From the NCBI RefSeq assembly GCF_010550675.1, contig NZ_JAAGOA010000029.1:35180-99179 (forward strand): a stretch of DNA of 64,000 bases, read 5' to 3'. This DNA comes from Phytoactinopolyspora halotolerans (GTDB taxonomy: Bacteria > Actinomycetota > Actinomycetes > Jiangellales > Jiangellaceae). Of the stretch, positions 8,557 to 17,626 are shown piece after piece. Within the stretch, counting starts at the first letter, position 1; every line of letters starts with the position of its first letter. The notes below the pieces were generated by a model. The model was given only the letters and a program-made list of their open reading frames with translations, did no database searches and was not told where the DNA came from. Made by a program: the position numbers and the translations under genes.

Positions 8557-9867
8557 TCACCGGGTGCTGAGGAAGCCGTCCAGCGGGCGCGGCGGGTGGA
8601 CCTGAGGTGGTGCGGCCGGATGCCCGATCACGATGGCGCCGTGGGGTGCCCATTCCGCGGGCAGGTCGAGGTCCGCGGCGAGTTTCGCGGGCGACGTGCC
8701 CGCCGCCGGGAACAGCCAGGACGCGCCGAGCCCGTCCGCGGCGAGGGTGACGAGCAGGTTCTCCACCGCGGCGCCGACGGCGAGCGTGACGCTGTGGTCG
8801 CCGGCATCGGCGCCGTTGCCGGCGGCCGTGGAGCCGCCGTTGCCGGCGACGGCACACGGCACGAGCACGGCGCCGGCCGCGAGCAGGACCTCCGCCGGAT
8901 CCCGGCCCGGTGCGCGCACGGCGTCCGCCAGGACCGATCTGGCCCGGGCCGACTCGGCGGCGACGAACCGCACCGGCGGGTCGGATTCGGTGCCGGGCCT
9001 GGCCGGGTACGGTGCGGTCAGCGCGGCGGCGACGGCGCGGCGGATCGTCGCGTGGTCGACCGTCTCCGGGGTGAACGCGGTGACGTCGTGCCGCATCAGC
9101 ACCGCCTCGCGCATCGCTTCCGGGGTGCCGAGCCGGAACCGGTCCTCGGCCGAGGGACGGATCAGCACGGACGCTCCCGGATCGGGGGTGCCGTCGTCGA
9201 CTCTCACCAGGTGTGCCAGCCCGCGCACCACGGCGATCGGCACGCCGGAGAGCTTGCCACGGACCAGTTCGGTGGCGGCGGCGAGCTCATCCGCGACGGC
9301 GACGATCGTGACGCCCAGATCGTTCCCGTACGGGTCGCTGCGCCCTCGCAGGTCATCGACGGCGTGGATGCCCGCCGCGCCGATCGCCACGTCCACCACG
9401 CCGTTGCGCCACACCCGGCCGGCGGTGTCCGTGACGACCACGCCGACGCGCGCGCCGAGCCGGTCGCGGATCCCGTCCCGGATGCGGCGTGCGGAGGCAT
9501 CCGGATCCTCGGGCAGGAGCACGACGTCGCCGGCGGTGACGTTCGACGCGTCCACGCCCGCGGCCGCCATGACGAAGCCGTGCCGGGTCTCCACGATCCG
9601 GGTCCGGCCCCGCGGCGTGGTCCATTCGGAGACCGTCCGCACCGCCTCGGCGTCGATCGCTTCGTCGCGGTCGACACCGCGGAGCAACCGCCCCTCGGAC
9701 TTGCTGACGATCTTGCTGGTCACGACGACGATGTCGCCGTCGCTCAGGGGTCCGGCCGCGTCGCCGGCGTGGAGGGCGTCGATCAGGAGCCCTACGAGGT
9801 CATCGTGCGGGTGCACCTCCGGAATGCCGGGTACGCCCCACACCTCGAATCTCGGGTACGTGCTCAT
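8557..9867 (-). CDS. fbiB: F420 gamma-glutamyl ligase / FbiB bifunctional protein
   Basis: 436 aa from ATG 9867 (GGGG about 7 nt upstream); the much longer open frame upstream overlaps fbiA and is not used. Residues 1-245 are CofE-type GTP-dependent F420-0:gamma-L-glutamate ligase, with 'DGDIVVVTSKIVSKSEGR' and 'RNGVVDVAIGAAGI' visible. The enzyme adds glutamates to the F420 side chain. Residues about 265-430 are a nitroreductase-like FMN domain as in mycobacterial FbiB, which reduces dehydro-F420-0. Here the segment between 'FVAAESARARSVL' and 'VLVPCAV' looks about 30 residues shorter than I expect, although the C-terminal 'AVENLLVTLAADGLGASW' part is present. It follows fbiA with a 124-nt gap. 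Confidence 0.9.
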   Translation of the reverse strand: MSTYPRFEVWGVPGIPEVHPHDDLVGLLIDALHAGDAAGPLSDGDIVVVTSKIVSKSEGRLLRGVDRDEAIDAEAVRTVSEWTTPRGRTRIVETRHGFVMAAAGVDASNVTAGDVVLLPEDPDASARRIRDGIRDRLGARVGVVVTDTAGRVWRNGVVDVAIGAAGIHAVDDLRGRSDPYGNDLGVTIVAVADELAAATELVRGKLSGVPIAVVRGLAHLVRVDDGTPDPGASVLIRPSAEDRFRLGTPEAMREAVLMRHDVTAFTPETVDHATIRRAVAAALTAPYPARPGTESDPPVRFVAAESARARSVLADAVRAPGRDPAEVLLAAGAVLVPCAVAGNGGSTAAGNGADAGDHSVTLAVGAAVENLLVTLAADGLGASWLFPAAGTSPAKLAADLDLPAEWAPHGAIVIGHPAAPPQVHPPRPLDGFLSTR

Positions 9868-9991
9868 GATCACGCCCCGTACCCGTGCGGATGGGATACG
9901 ACTTTGGTGGGCGATAGCGCCCTGAACTCGCATCCGATCGCGATTCTCGGCCCGCGCAACGGCCCCTCGGCCCGGCCCGTTGCGTCGTGCG

Positions 9992-10960
9992 TCACGTTCT
10001 GGCTCCGCGGACAGCCGCGGCGAGGTCCAGGGCGGCGGCGGCCATCGCGGCCGCGGCCTCGACATCCCGCATCCACAGCGGCACCGCGCGACAACGCACG
10101 CCCGCCTCCTCGACGGCAGCGACGTAGGCCTCGTCCGTGCTGTCGACCAGCCATCCGTCGAGCAGATCCGCGAAGAGCCCGGCGACGCCGGCCGGGCTGA
10201 CCTCCACACCGATCGTTCGCAGCACCGCATCGGCCATCCCGCGCACCGGCGCGTCGCCGATGATCGGGGACAGGCCCACCACCGGTGCCCGGGCAGCGGC
10301 CACGGCATCTCGCACACCGGCGACGGCGAGGATCGGGCCGATGCTGACGACCGGGTTGGAGGGCGGCAGCAGCACGACGTCCGCGTCTGCCACGGCGTCG
10401 AGCACGCCCGGCGCCGGTGTCGCGGCGTCGATGCCCGCCAGGACGATCCGCTCCGCCGGCACCGCCGCGCGCATCCGTACCCACCACTCCTGGAAGTGCA
10501 CCGCCCGGGTCTGCCCGTCGTCGTCGGGTATGACCACATGCGTCTCCACCCGGTCGTCGGACATCGGCAGCAGCCGGACGCCGGGCTGCCAGCGGTCGCA
10601 GAGCGCTTCCGTCACCGCGGAGAGCGGGTAGCCGGCGGCCAGCATCTGAGTGCGCACCAGATGGGTGGCGATGTCCCGGTCACCGAGCGTGAACCAGAGC
10701 GGATGGGCGCCGTAGGCGGCGAGCTCTTCCGCGACCGAATGGGTCTCGTCGGCGCGTCCCCAGCCCTGCTGCTCGTCGATGCCGCCGCCCAACGTGTACA
10801 TCACGGTATCCAGGTCAGGGCTGACATGCAGGCCGTGCAGGGTGATGTCGTCGGCGGTGTTGCCGATCACGGTGATGTCGGCGTCGGGCGCGGCCCGGCG
10901 CAGCCCGCGCAGGAAACGCGCTGCGCCGACGCCACCGGCCAGCGCGGTGATTCTCAGCAC
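9992..10960 (-). CDS. fbiA: FbiA, 2-phospho-lactate-type transferase of F420 biosynthesis
   Basis: 322 aa. The N-terminus 'ITALAGGVGAARFLRGL', then 'VIGNTADD' and 'DLDTVMYTLGG', are the CofD/FbiA hallmarks. The enzyme joins the phospho-lactyl or enolpyruvyl moiety from its GDP-activated form to the deazaflavin Fo, giving F420-0 or dehydro-F420-0. 'LLPPSNPVVSIGPILAVAGV' is the conserved nucleotide-binding segment near 200. Start GTG 10960 has no Shine-Dalgarno; TAGCGT ends 6 nt upstream, fitting a leaderless transcript. fbiB follows on the same strand, and whiB diverges from the other side as in the mycobacterial locus. Confidence 0.93.
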   Translation of the reverse strand: MLRITALAGGVGAARFLRGLRRAAPDADITVIGNTADDITLHGLHVSPDLDTVMYTLGGGIDEQQGWGRADETHSVAEELAAYGAHPLWFTLGDRDIATHLVRTQMLAAGYPLSAVTEALCDRWQPGVRLLPMSDDRVETHVVIPDDDGQTRAVHFQEWWVRMRAAVPAERIVLAGIDAATPAPGVLDAVADADVVLLPPSNPVVSIGPILAVAGVRDAVAAARAPVVGLSPIIGDAPVRGMADAVLRTIGVEVSPAGVAGLFADLLDGWLVDSTDEAYVAAVEEAGVRCRAVPLWMRDVEAAAAMAAAALDLAAAVRGART

Positions 10961-11112
10961 CCCTCGACGCTACGCTGAGGCACGTCGAAGATCATCAACG
11001 GGTGGCGGCATCATGGTGTCGTCGACCCGATGGTGATCGGCGATAGATGGGAACGGGCGATCAACCGAACGGTCAGACGATCTTGAACTTAGAACATTTA
11101 CCATGGTTCCGC

Positions 11113-11141
11113 TTGACGGGCACGTATTGCAGGCATGTAAT
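11113..11141 (+). promoter_or_regulatory. sigma-A-type promoter of whiB
   Basis: TTGACG (11113-11118) and TGTAAT (11136-11141) are separated by exactly 17 bp, a near-consensus vegetative promoter. Transcription would start near 11148, leaving a leader of about 95 nt before the whiB GTG. The rest of 10961-11244 shows no gene. Confidence 0.65.
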
Positions 11142-11244
11142 TTCGTACGTGTCGTTCGGTGTTCCGCGGCCTCGACCACCGCGGAACGCCACGGGGGCCG
11201 GTTCTCCTCGGAGGACACGGATATGGTCGAAGGAGGCGAGCCAT

Positions 11245-11511
11245 GTGAGTGAGTGGGAAGAGTTAGAGATCCTGCTCGGAGGCGACGCCGAGGAGGCGAG
11301 TTGGCAAGAGCGTGCGCTCTGTGCCCAGACTGACCCGGAGGCGTTCTTCCCAGAGAAGGGCGGCTCAACCCGTGAGGCCAAGCGGGTCTGCCTGTCATGT
11401 GACGTCCGTGCGGAGTGTCTCGAGTACGCGCTGGCCAACGATGAGAGATTCGGGATCTGGGGCGGACTGTCCGAGCGTGAGCGGCGCAAGCTGAAGAAAC
11501 GCGCGGGCTAG
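11245..11511 (+). CDS. whiB: WhiB-family Fe-S transcription factor (WhiB/WhiB2 type)
   Basis: 88 aa from GTG 11245, chosen because AGGAGG lies 8 nt upstream and family members start here; the frame extends in-phase to 11047. Four cysteines, C26, C49, C52 and C58, bind the [4Fe-4S] cluster in the Cx22Cx2Cx5C spacing of the family. 'GIWGGLSERERRKLKKR' gives the G[I/V]WGG turn and the basic C-terminal tail. The phrase 'QTDPEAFFPEKGGSTREAK' is that of Streptomyces WhiB and mycobacterial WhiB2, regulators of septation and sporulation that act with WhiA. The position beside fbiA and a membrane glycosyltransferase supports orthology. Confidence 0.95.
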   Translation: MSEWEELEILLGGDAEEASWQERALCAQTDPEAFFPEKGGSTREAKRVCLSCDVRAECLEYALANDERFGIWGGLSERERRKLKKRAG

Positions 11512-11673
11512 CGGCTGCGGTCGCCTCGTCGCCGCACGCGGTAGCCGGGCGTCGAGCGAGCCGCTGGTACGGCTGCATGCTGCTCGAGGCCGGAAGTCGG
11601 CGTATGGTTGGCGGTCGGCGTATCCAGTGCGCACCACTGGAGGAAACGGACCGACCAACACCGACGACGAGGC

Positions 11674-14600
11674 ATGGCAACCGACCAGAACTACTCCGCC
11701 GCCGGCGGAAGTCCCCTGAGTGCCGGGGGTCCTCCGGGTGCTCCGAACCCGCTGGACCTCCCTGGCGGATCAAGCATCTACGAAGACCAGGGCTACGGCA
11801 GTGACGCCGCTCTCGACGCCTTCACCGGGCAGTTCACCGAGATCGCACCGGTCAACCCGGGCGCGCTGCACGCGCACGATGTCACCGCCGTCCTGGTCGC
11901 GCACAACGGCAGCCGATGGCTCCCGCGAGTCCTCGAAGGATTGGCAGGGCTGACGCATACGCCGGACCGGCTCATCGCCGTCGACACGGGCAGCCGGGAC
12001 GACACCGGGCAGCTGCTCACCGCGGCGCTCGGTGCGCCGGCCGTGGTCTCCGCGCCTCGATCGCTGGGCTACGGCGCGGCGGTGGCGCAGGGCGTGCAGG
12101 CCGCCGACGAGATGGGTGTGGCCTCCCGGCGAGGACGAGTGCTGGCCGCCGAACGGACCGAATGGATCTGGCTGTTGCACGATGACAGCACTCCGGCTCC
12201 GGACGCACTGCAGCGTCTGCTGGAGACGGCGGTGCGCCGTCCGGACGCGGGCGTCATCGGTCCGAAGGTGCTCAGCTGGCGCGGCGACCGCCAGCTGCTG
12301 GAGGTCGGGGTCACGGTCTCCGGGAGCGGTCGCCGGCACACCGGGCTCGACCGACGGGAATACGACCAGGGTCAGCACGACGAAACCAAAGAGGTCCTGG
12401 CGGTCGGCAGCGCCGGCATGCTGATCCGTCGCGACGTCTGGGAAGAGCTGGGCGGGTTCGACCCGGTGCTGTCGGTCTTCCGGGACGACATCGACTTCTG
12501 CTGGCGTGCCAACCGGGCGGGTCACCCGGTGGTCGTCTCGCCGGAAGCAGTGGTCTATCACGCGGAGGCCGCCGCACACGGACGTCGCCGGCTGGGAGCG
12601 ACCCGCCTGCGGCCGCACCTGGCGGACCGGCGCAACGCGCTCTACGTCGTGCTGGTCAACTCTCGCCTGGCCTGGTTGCCGTTCCTGCTGTTGCGAGTGA
12701 TCATCGGTGGGCTCGGCCGATCGGTCGGCTTCCTGTTCGGCAAGCAGCCGGCGCTGGCGGTCGAGGAGCTCGGGGCGGTCTTCGCCGTGCTCGGCCGGCC
12801 GGACCGGCTGGTCCGCGGTCGATCCCGCCGTCGTCGGCTGAGCCGTCCGCACACCCAGCTCCGTCCGCTGTTCCCTCCACGCGGGCAACAGCTGCGCAAC
12901 GCCGGCGAGAACCTGCTGTCCTTCCTGAGCGGATCGGGTTCCGGGCACGACGTGTCCGGAGCATCGCGGCGGGCCTCAGCGAGCAGCGAGGACGAGGTGC
13001 CGACCACCGACGACGCCTTCCTGCTGCGGTTTCTGCTGCACCCACTGATGCTCGCGGGTGTGGGCCTGGTGCTGTTGACGCTGCTCGCGGCGCGGGACCT
13101 GATCGGCGGCGGGCACCTGATGGGTGGCGCGCTGCTGCCCACCGTGTCCGATCCGGCGGACCTGTGGCGCAGCTACACCGAGTCGTGGCATGGCGTCGGG
13201 CTCGGCAGCGGCACGGCCGCGCCCCCCTACCTCGCCGTGGTGGCCGTGGTCGCCACCCTGGTGCGCAGCGCCGCGTTCGCGGTCGACCTGCTGCTGCTCG
13301 GATCGGTGCTGCTCGCCGGGGTCAGCGCCTACTTCCTGTTGCGCCGGCTGGTCTCCGGGCGCTGGCTGAGAGTATGGGGTTCGGTCACCTACGGCCTGCT
13401 TCCCGCGGTCACCGGGGCGGTCGCGGCCGGCCGGCTGGGCACGGTGGTGGCCACGATCCTGACTCCGCCGCTGGTGCTGGCGCTGTACCGGACCGTCGGC
13501 CGCCCGGGCTCTCCGGGGCCGTTCCGCGCCGCCTGGAGCGCGGGGCTGATCCTCGCCGTGATGGCGGCGTTCGTCCCGCTCGCCTGGATCTTGATGATCA
13601 TCATCGGCGGAGTCGGTGTGGCGACGGTCTACCGTGACCGGGCGACGGCGCTGCGGTTCGCGGTGATCGTGGCGATCGTTCCGGTGGTGCTGATCCCGTG
13701 GAGCGGAAATGTCCTGAGTGACCCGGTGTTGCTGGTCACCGAGGCGGGCATGCCGGGACCGGGGCTCTCCGATGACGAGCTGGCGCCTTGGTCGGTGCTG
13801 CTGCAGCAGCCGGGCGGCCCCGGCGGTGCGCCGATCTGGCTCGGCGCCGGGCTGGTGCTGGCCGGCTGGGCCGCCCTGTTGCGGTCCGAGCGGCGGCTGC
13901 TGGTCTCTACGGCCTGGGCCGTCGTGGGCGCCGGGCTGGTCGTCGGGATCGTGGTCTCCCGCCTGGCCGTTACCGGGCCCACCTTGGAGACCCCGGTCGC
14001 GGGGTGGCCGGGATACCCGGCGGTGCTGATCGGCGGTGCGCTGATCGTCGCGGCGGTGGTGGCCGGCGAGGGCGCCCGGAGCTGGCTGGCACGGACCAGT
14101 TTCGGCTGGTTGCAGCCGCTGGTGGCGCTCGCGGCCGCGGCGGCGCTGCTGGTGCCGCTGGTGTCCGCCGTCTGGTGGGTGGTGGACGGTGCTGACGACC
14201 CGCTGGAGCGGCGCGATCCCGCCGTCCTGCCCGCGTACATCTCGGCCGAGGCCGAACAGCCGGAACGCATCCGTACCCTGGTGATCAGCCGGGCCGACGA
14301 CGGACGGGTGACGTACTCGCTGCTGCGCTCGTCCGGGCCCCGGATGGGCGACGCCGAATCCGGGCCCGAACCGGACAAGTACACCGCCCTCGACGAGACC
14401 GTTGCGGACATCGTCTCCGGCCGCGGCGCGGCCGACGGCGCGAGCCTCGCGGTCTTCGCGGTGAAGTACGTCTACCTCGAGGCGCCGTTCGACCCGGACC
14501 TGGCCGACATCCTCGACACGATCCCCGGGCTGGCCCGGGCGAGCGCGCCCGAGGGCGCCGCGATGTGGCGCGTCGACCAGCCGGTGGGCCGGGCCACGCT

Positions 14601-15498
14601 GATCCAGCCGCCGCCGGAGGGGGAGGAGTCCGCGGACGCGCCGTCCGAGCCGGTGATCGTGCCGACCGACGAGATCGAAGCGAGCACCGACGTGCCCGCC
14701 GGCGATGAGGGGCGGCTGCTGGTCTTGGCCGAGTTGGCGGACAGCGGATGGTCGGCGACGTTGAACGGATCCGACCTGACACCCGTGGTCTACGACGGAT
14801 GGGCACAGGCGTTCGAGATCGGCGCCGAAGGCGGTGAGCTGGAACTGTCGCACCGAGGCACTCAGCGCGCTGGGGTGCTCCTGATCCAGCTAGGCCTGGT
14901 GATCATCGTGACCGTGCTGGCTCTGCCCGGAATGCGCCGGCAGAAGGGCGCCGTCGACGACGCCTCGGACATCGATCCGGACGAGCCGACGTCGCCGGAT
15001 CTGCCGGTGGTGGCCGGTGCGGCGAGCACGACGTCACCCACGGTGCCGGCCGGGGCCGCGCGTGTGCTGGCGGCGGCGACCAGGCCGGCGGGAACCGCCG
15101 GCGCAGTTCCGCCCGAGCCGGCGCAGACGCCGCCGGAGACAGCCGACCGGATGGCCTACCCGCCGGCTCAGATGCCGCCTGGTCAGATGCCGCCCGATCG
15201 GGCGCCGGCCGGGTCGGCGCAGATGCCCACGCCGCCGGTGGCTTCCAGCTGGCCGGAAGCTCCCGCTCAGCCGCCCGCCCCGCCGCAGGCGTCGACGGGG
15301 GAGCCGGCATCCGGTGGTGCTGCGGCCGAGCCGGGGCGTACCTCGGAATCGACGTCTCCGGGGTATCGCGGCCGGCGTGCCCGCCGGAGCGACGAACCGT
15401 CGACGGAGGACAGCGGCGGTTATCGGGGTCGCCGAGCGGCCGGCCGCAGATCCGGCGGTCACCGCGGTCGGCGCGACGGTGAGAAAGGTGAGTCCTGA
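11674..15498 (+). CDS. large membrane glycosyltransferase, GT2 plus multi-spanning domain
   Basis: 1274 aa from ATG 11674; the frame is open from 11608. After about 60 disordered residues comes a GT2 catalytic domain: 'VTAVLVAHNGSRWLPRVLEGL', 'AVDTGSRDD', 'LLHDDSTPAP' and 'FRDDIDFCWRANR' give the nucleotide- and metal-binding acidic residues. From about residue 445 some twelve hydrophobic helices alternate with loops, then an extracytoplasmic region of about 250 residues, a last helix near 1075 ('VLLIQLGLVIIVTVLALPG') and a cytoplasmic Pro/Ala-rich tail. The tail ends with repeated RGRR units ('YRGRRARR', 'YRGRRAAG', 'HRGRRDG'). It probably transfers sugar to a lipid-linked or surface acceptor. 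Its stop overlaps the next ATG by one base (TGATG). Confidence 0.85.
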   Translation: MATDQNYSAAGGSPLSAGGPPGAPNPLDLPGGSSIYEDQGYGSDAALDAFTGQFTEIAPVNPGALHAHDVTAVLVAHNGSRWLPRVLEGLAGLTHTPDRLIAVDTGSRDDTGQLLTAALGAPAVVSAPRSLGYGAAVAQGVQAADEMGVASRRGRVLAAERTEWIWLLHDDSTPAPDALQRLLETAVRRPDAGVIGPKVLSWRGDRQLLEVGVTVSGSGRRHTGLDRREYDQGQHDETKEVLAVGSAGMLIRRDVWEELGGFDPVLSVFRDDIDFCWRANRAGHPVVVSPEAVVYHAEAAAHGRRRLGATRLRPHLADRRNALYVVLVNSRLAWLPFLLLRVIIGGLGRSVGFLFGKQPALAVEELGAVFAVLGRPDRLVRGRSRRRRLSRPHTQLRPLFPPRGQQLRNAGENLLSFLSGSGSGHDVSGASRRASASSEDEVPTTDDAFLLRFLLHPLMLAGVGLVLLTLLAARDLIGGGHLMGGALLPTVSDPADLWRSYTESWHGVGLGSGTAAPPYLAVVAVVATLVRSAAFAVDLLLLGSVLLAGVSAYFLLRRLVSGRWLRVWGSVTYGLLPAVTGAVAAGRLGTVVATILTPPLVLALYRTVGRPGSPGPFRAAWSAGLILAVMAAFVPLAWILMIIIGGVGVATVYRDRATALRFAVIVAIVPVVLIPWSGNVLSDPVLLVTEAGMPGPGLSDDELAPWSVLLQQPGGPGGAPIWLGAGLVLAGWAALLRSERRLLVSTAWAVVGAGLVVGIVVSRLAVTGPTLETPVAGWPGYPAVLIGGALIVAAVVAGEGARSWLARTSFGWLQPLVALAAAAALLVPLVSAVWWVVDGADDPLERRDPAVLPAYISAEAEQPERIRTLVISRADDGRVTYSLLRSSGPRMGDAESGPEPDKYTALDETVADIVSGRGAADGASLAVFAVKYVYLEAPFDPDLADILDTIPGLARASAPEGAAMWRVDQPVGRATLIQPPPEGEESADAPSEPVIVPTDEIEASTDVPAGDEGRLLVLAELADSGWSATLNGSDLTPVVYDGWAQAFEIGAEGGELELSHRGTQRAGVLLIQLGLVIIVTVLALPGMRRQKGAVDDASDIDPDEPTSPDLPVVAGAASTTSPTVPAGAARVLAAATRPAGTAGAVPPEPAQTPPETADRMAYPPAQMPPGQMPPDRAPAGSAQMPTPPVASSWPEAPAQPPAPPQASTGEPASGGAAAEPGRTSESTSPGYRGRRARRSDEPSTEDSGGYRGRRAAGRRSGGHRGRRDGEKGES

Positions 15499-17066
15499 TG
15501 CGCGGCGGAATGAGTGCACTCGCGGTTGCGGCCGGCGTCGCCGGAGTGTTGACGCTGGCGTCGTTCACCGGGCCGCCGGAGTCGGTCGTCGAGGAGTACC
15601 CGACGGTCCAGGAACCGGTGGTGCGGACGTCGGTGGTCTGCCCGTATGCCGGTGGTGAGGAGTCGGGCCGGTCGCACGTGGGCGTGTTCGCCCTGCCGGA
15701 CGTGCCCACGGTCTCCGATGACGCCGGGCCGATCACGGCGCGGTTGCTCGACATCGTCGAGGAACCTGGGGAGGAGGCCGACGACGCCGATGACGACGAC
15801 GCTGATTCGCCCGATGAGACGGACTCCCCCGATGAGACGGACTCCTCCGATGAGCAGCAGGAACCGCTGGCGACGGTGGAGGACCGCGGCGTTCTCGATA
15901 TCACTCGGGTGGAGACCGCGGAGCCGAGGTCGGTGGTGGTCCAGGGCGACGGCACGCTGGCTCCCGGCATGGCCGTGGAACAGTCGTTGCGCATCGACGA
16001 GACCGATCTGCGCGGGCTGAGCACGACCACGTGCGGGCCGGCCAGCCGCGAGCACTGGTTCGTCGGGGGCTCCGGCGAAGTGGGCCGGCGTGGCCGGCTC
16101 GTGCTGTCCAACCCGACGTCGGTGGGCGCCGTCGTCGACGTCGAGCTCTGGGACGGCGCCGGCTCGATCGACGCTCCGGCCAGCCAGGGGATCGCGGTAC
16201 CGGCGAACAGTCAGCGGGTGCTGCTCCTGGACGCGTACGCTCCGGACTCGCAACGGGTGGGCGTGCACGTCTCCACCACGCAGGGGCGGGTGTCCGCGGC
16301 GCTGGAGGTGCGGGAAGCGGACGGGACGACACCGCTCGGCATGAGTTTCATCCCGGCCGCCGTTCAGCCGCGCGAAGAAGTGGTGATCCCCGGCATCTCG
16401 GACCGGCGCGGCGGCACGCTGCGGATCTTGAACCCGGGAGATATCGACGCGATCGTGTCACTGCGGCTACTCGGTGCCAACGGACCGTACGCGCCGGTCG
16501 ACAACGAGGTGGTGACCGTCCCGTCGGGCAGCGTGTTCGAGCTGTCCCTGGACGACATCAGCAGGGATCCCTCGTCGATCGAGCTGAGCAGCGACCAACC
16601 GATCACCGCGTCGGTGCGAACCGTCGCCGACCCGGACGACGGCGGACCGGATCTCGCTTTCACGTCGGCGACCCTCCCGTTGGACGGGGCGGCCCCGGCG
16701 CTGTTCGGCCGAGGTGGCGACGCGTTCACGACCCGGCTGTATCTGAGTTCCGTCGCGGAAGGACCGACCCGCGTCACGGTACGGACGTTGACCGAGAACG
16801 GTGAGGTGGCCGACGAGCAGGAGCACGACATCCCGGCCCGGGCGACGGTGCCGGTCGAGGTGGAGCGCCCGGAGGACGCCACGTTCGCCACGGTGGTGGT
16901 CGAACCCAGCCAGCCCGGAACCATCGTGGCCGCGCGGGAGATCGTCGGGTCCGACGACGGCGGGGCGTACCTGGATCTGATGCCACTGGTGGCACCCGTG
17001 GTGGAGGTCGGGGTGCCGCGCGTCGTCAACGAGCTCCCCGGGGTTTTCGACTCGTCCGAGGAGTAA
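15498..17066 (+). CDS. DUF5719-family secreted or anchored protein
   Basis: 522 aa. A hydrophobic N-terminal segment ('MSALAVAAGVAGVLTLASF') is a signal peptide or anchor. Residues about 85-120 are a strongly acidic run with repeated 'SPDET' and 'DSPDETDS' units. The remainder is strand-rich with Thr/Val/Pro and repeated 'FIPAAVQPREEVVIPGI'-like segments. From recall, DUF5719 proteins sit between the GT2 membrane protein and the metallopeptidase-like gene near whiB in Streptomyces and relatives. The TGATG overlap with the GT2 gene implies translational coupling, so the two probably act together at the envelope. Biochemical function unknown. Confidence 0.75.
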   Translation: MRGGMSALAVAAGVAGVLTLASFTGPPESVVEEYPTVQEPVVRTSVVCPYAGGEESGRSHVGVFALPDVPTVSDDAGPITARLLDIVEEPGEEADDADDDDADSPDETDSPDETDSSDEQQEPLATVEDRGVLDITRVETAEPRSVVVQGDGTLAPGMAVEQSLRIDETDLRGLSTTTCGPASREHWFVGGSGEVGRRGRLVLSNPTSVGAVVDVELWDGAGSIDAPASQGIAVPANSQRVLLLDAYAPDSQRVGVHVSTTQGRVSAALEVREADGTTPLGMSFIPAAVQPREEVVIPGISDRRGGTLRILNPGDIDAIVSLRLLGANGPYAPVDNEVVTVPSGSVFELSLDDISRDPSSIELSSDQPITASVRTVADPDDGGPDLAFTSATLPLDGAAPALFGRGGDAFTTRLYLSSVAEGPTRVTVRTLTENGEVADEQEHDIPARATVPVEVERPEDATFATVVVEPSQPGTIVAAREIVGSDDGGAYLDLMPLVAPVVEVGVPRVVNELPGVFDSSEE

Positions 17067-17092
17067 GCGACGAGCCGGCATTCCGTGCGTCT

Positions 17093-17545
17093 TCAGCCGT
17101 GGCTGCCGTAGCTGGGGTCCACGTCCTGCGGGTCTACCCCGAACATCTCCGCGACCTGCTCGGCGACGACGTCGCTGACCAGATCCGGTAGCCGGAACCC
17201 GCCCTTGGCGCGGGTCTCGATGGGCCGCCGGAAGATCACGATGCGGGCGGGGAGCACGCCGGTGCTCGCGAACGCGCGCGCCAACGGAACCCAGTCATGC
17301 GGCCAGTCGTCCAGCGTGGGCACGTCCTCGACGGCGAACTCGACCTTGGCCAGCTGCTCCTTCCAGCGCCGGTCCAGACGTTCGACGCAGTCGAGCACGA
17401 TGTCGTCGAACCGCTGGGCGGGCGAGCGGCGGAGCGGAGAGTCCTCCGGCGCCAACGGCGCCCGCAGACCGTGGCCACGCCTGTCCCGGCGCAACGGTGG
17501 CAGCGTGACCTGACGTGTGCCCTTCGGGACCCGTGCTCGCCTCAC
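17093..17545 (-). CDS. metallopeptidase-family (zincin-like, DUF1025-type) protein, active motif absent
   Basis: 150 aa. The core 'FDDIVLDCVERLDRRWKEQLAKVEFAVEDVP' and 'RIVIFRRPIETRA' match the small actinobacterial zincin-like family (Rv3259 relative). Where a metalloprotease needs HExxH the sequence reads L-V-S-D-V-V-A-E-Q, so no zinc-binding histidines remain and catalytic activity is doubtful. The first 40 residues are basic and unstructured. Start GTG 17545 has TAATCT 6 nt upstream and no Shine-Dalgarno, so it is probably leaderless. It is divergent from DUF3499, which carries the same type of signal. Confidence 0.8.
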   Translation of the reverse strand: MRRARVPKGTRQVTLPPLRRDRRGHGLRAPLAPEDSPLRRSPAQRFDDIVLDCVERLDRRWKEQLAKVEFAVEDVPTLDDWPHDWVPLARAFASTGVLPARIVIFRRPIETRAKGGFRLPDLVSDVVAEQVAEMFGVDPQDVDPSYGSHG

Positions 17546-17626
17546 GTCGGCAGATTAGCAGTGCGTCCGCTGCCTCGCGCGTGCCGAGCGGCCAACACAC
17601 CTGCCTGGGCGTTAACCTTGGCCATT

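Noticed and set aside
12976..14853. A 625-codon open frame on the minus strand
   Set aside because: It lies wholly within the GT2 membrane protein gene on the other strand and is rich in Gln/His/Arg/Pro, as expected of antisense frames in high-GC DNA.
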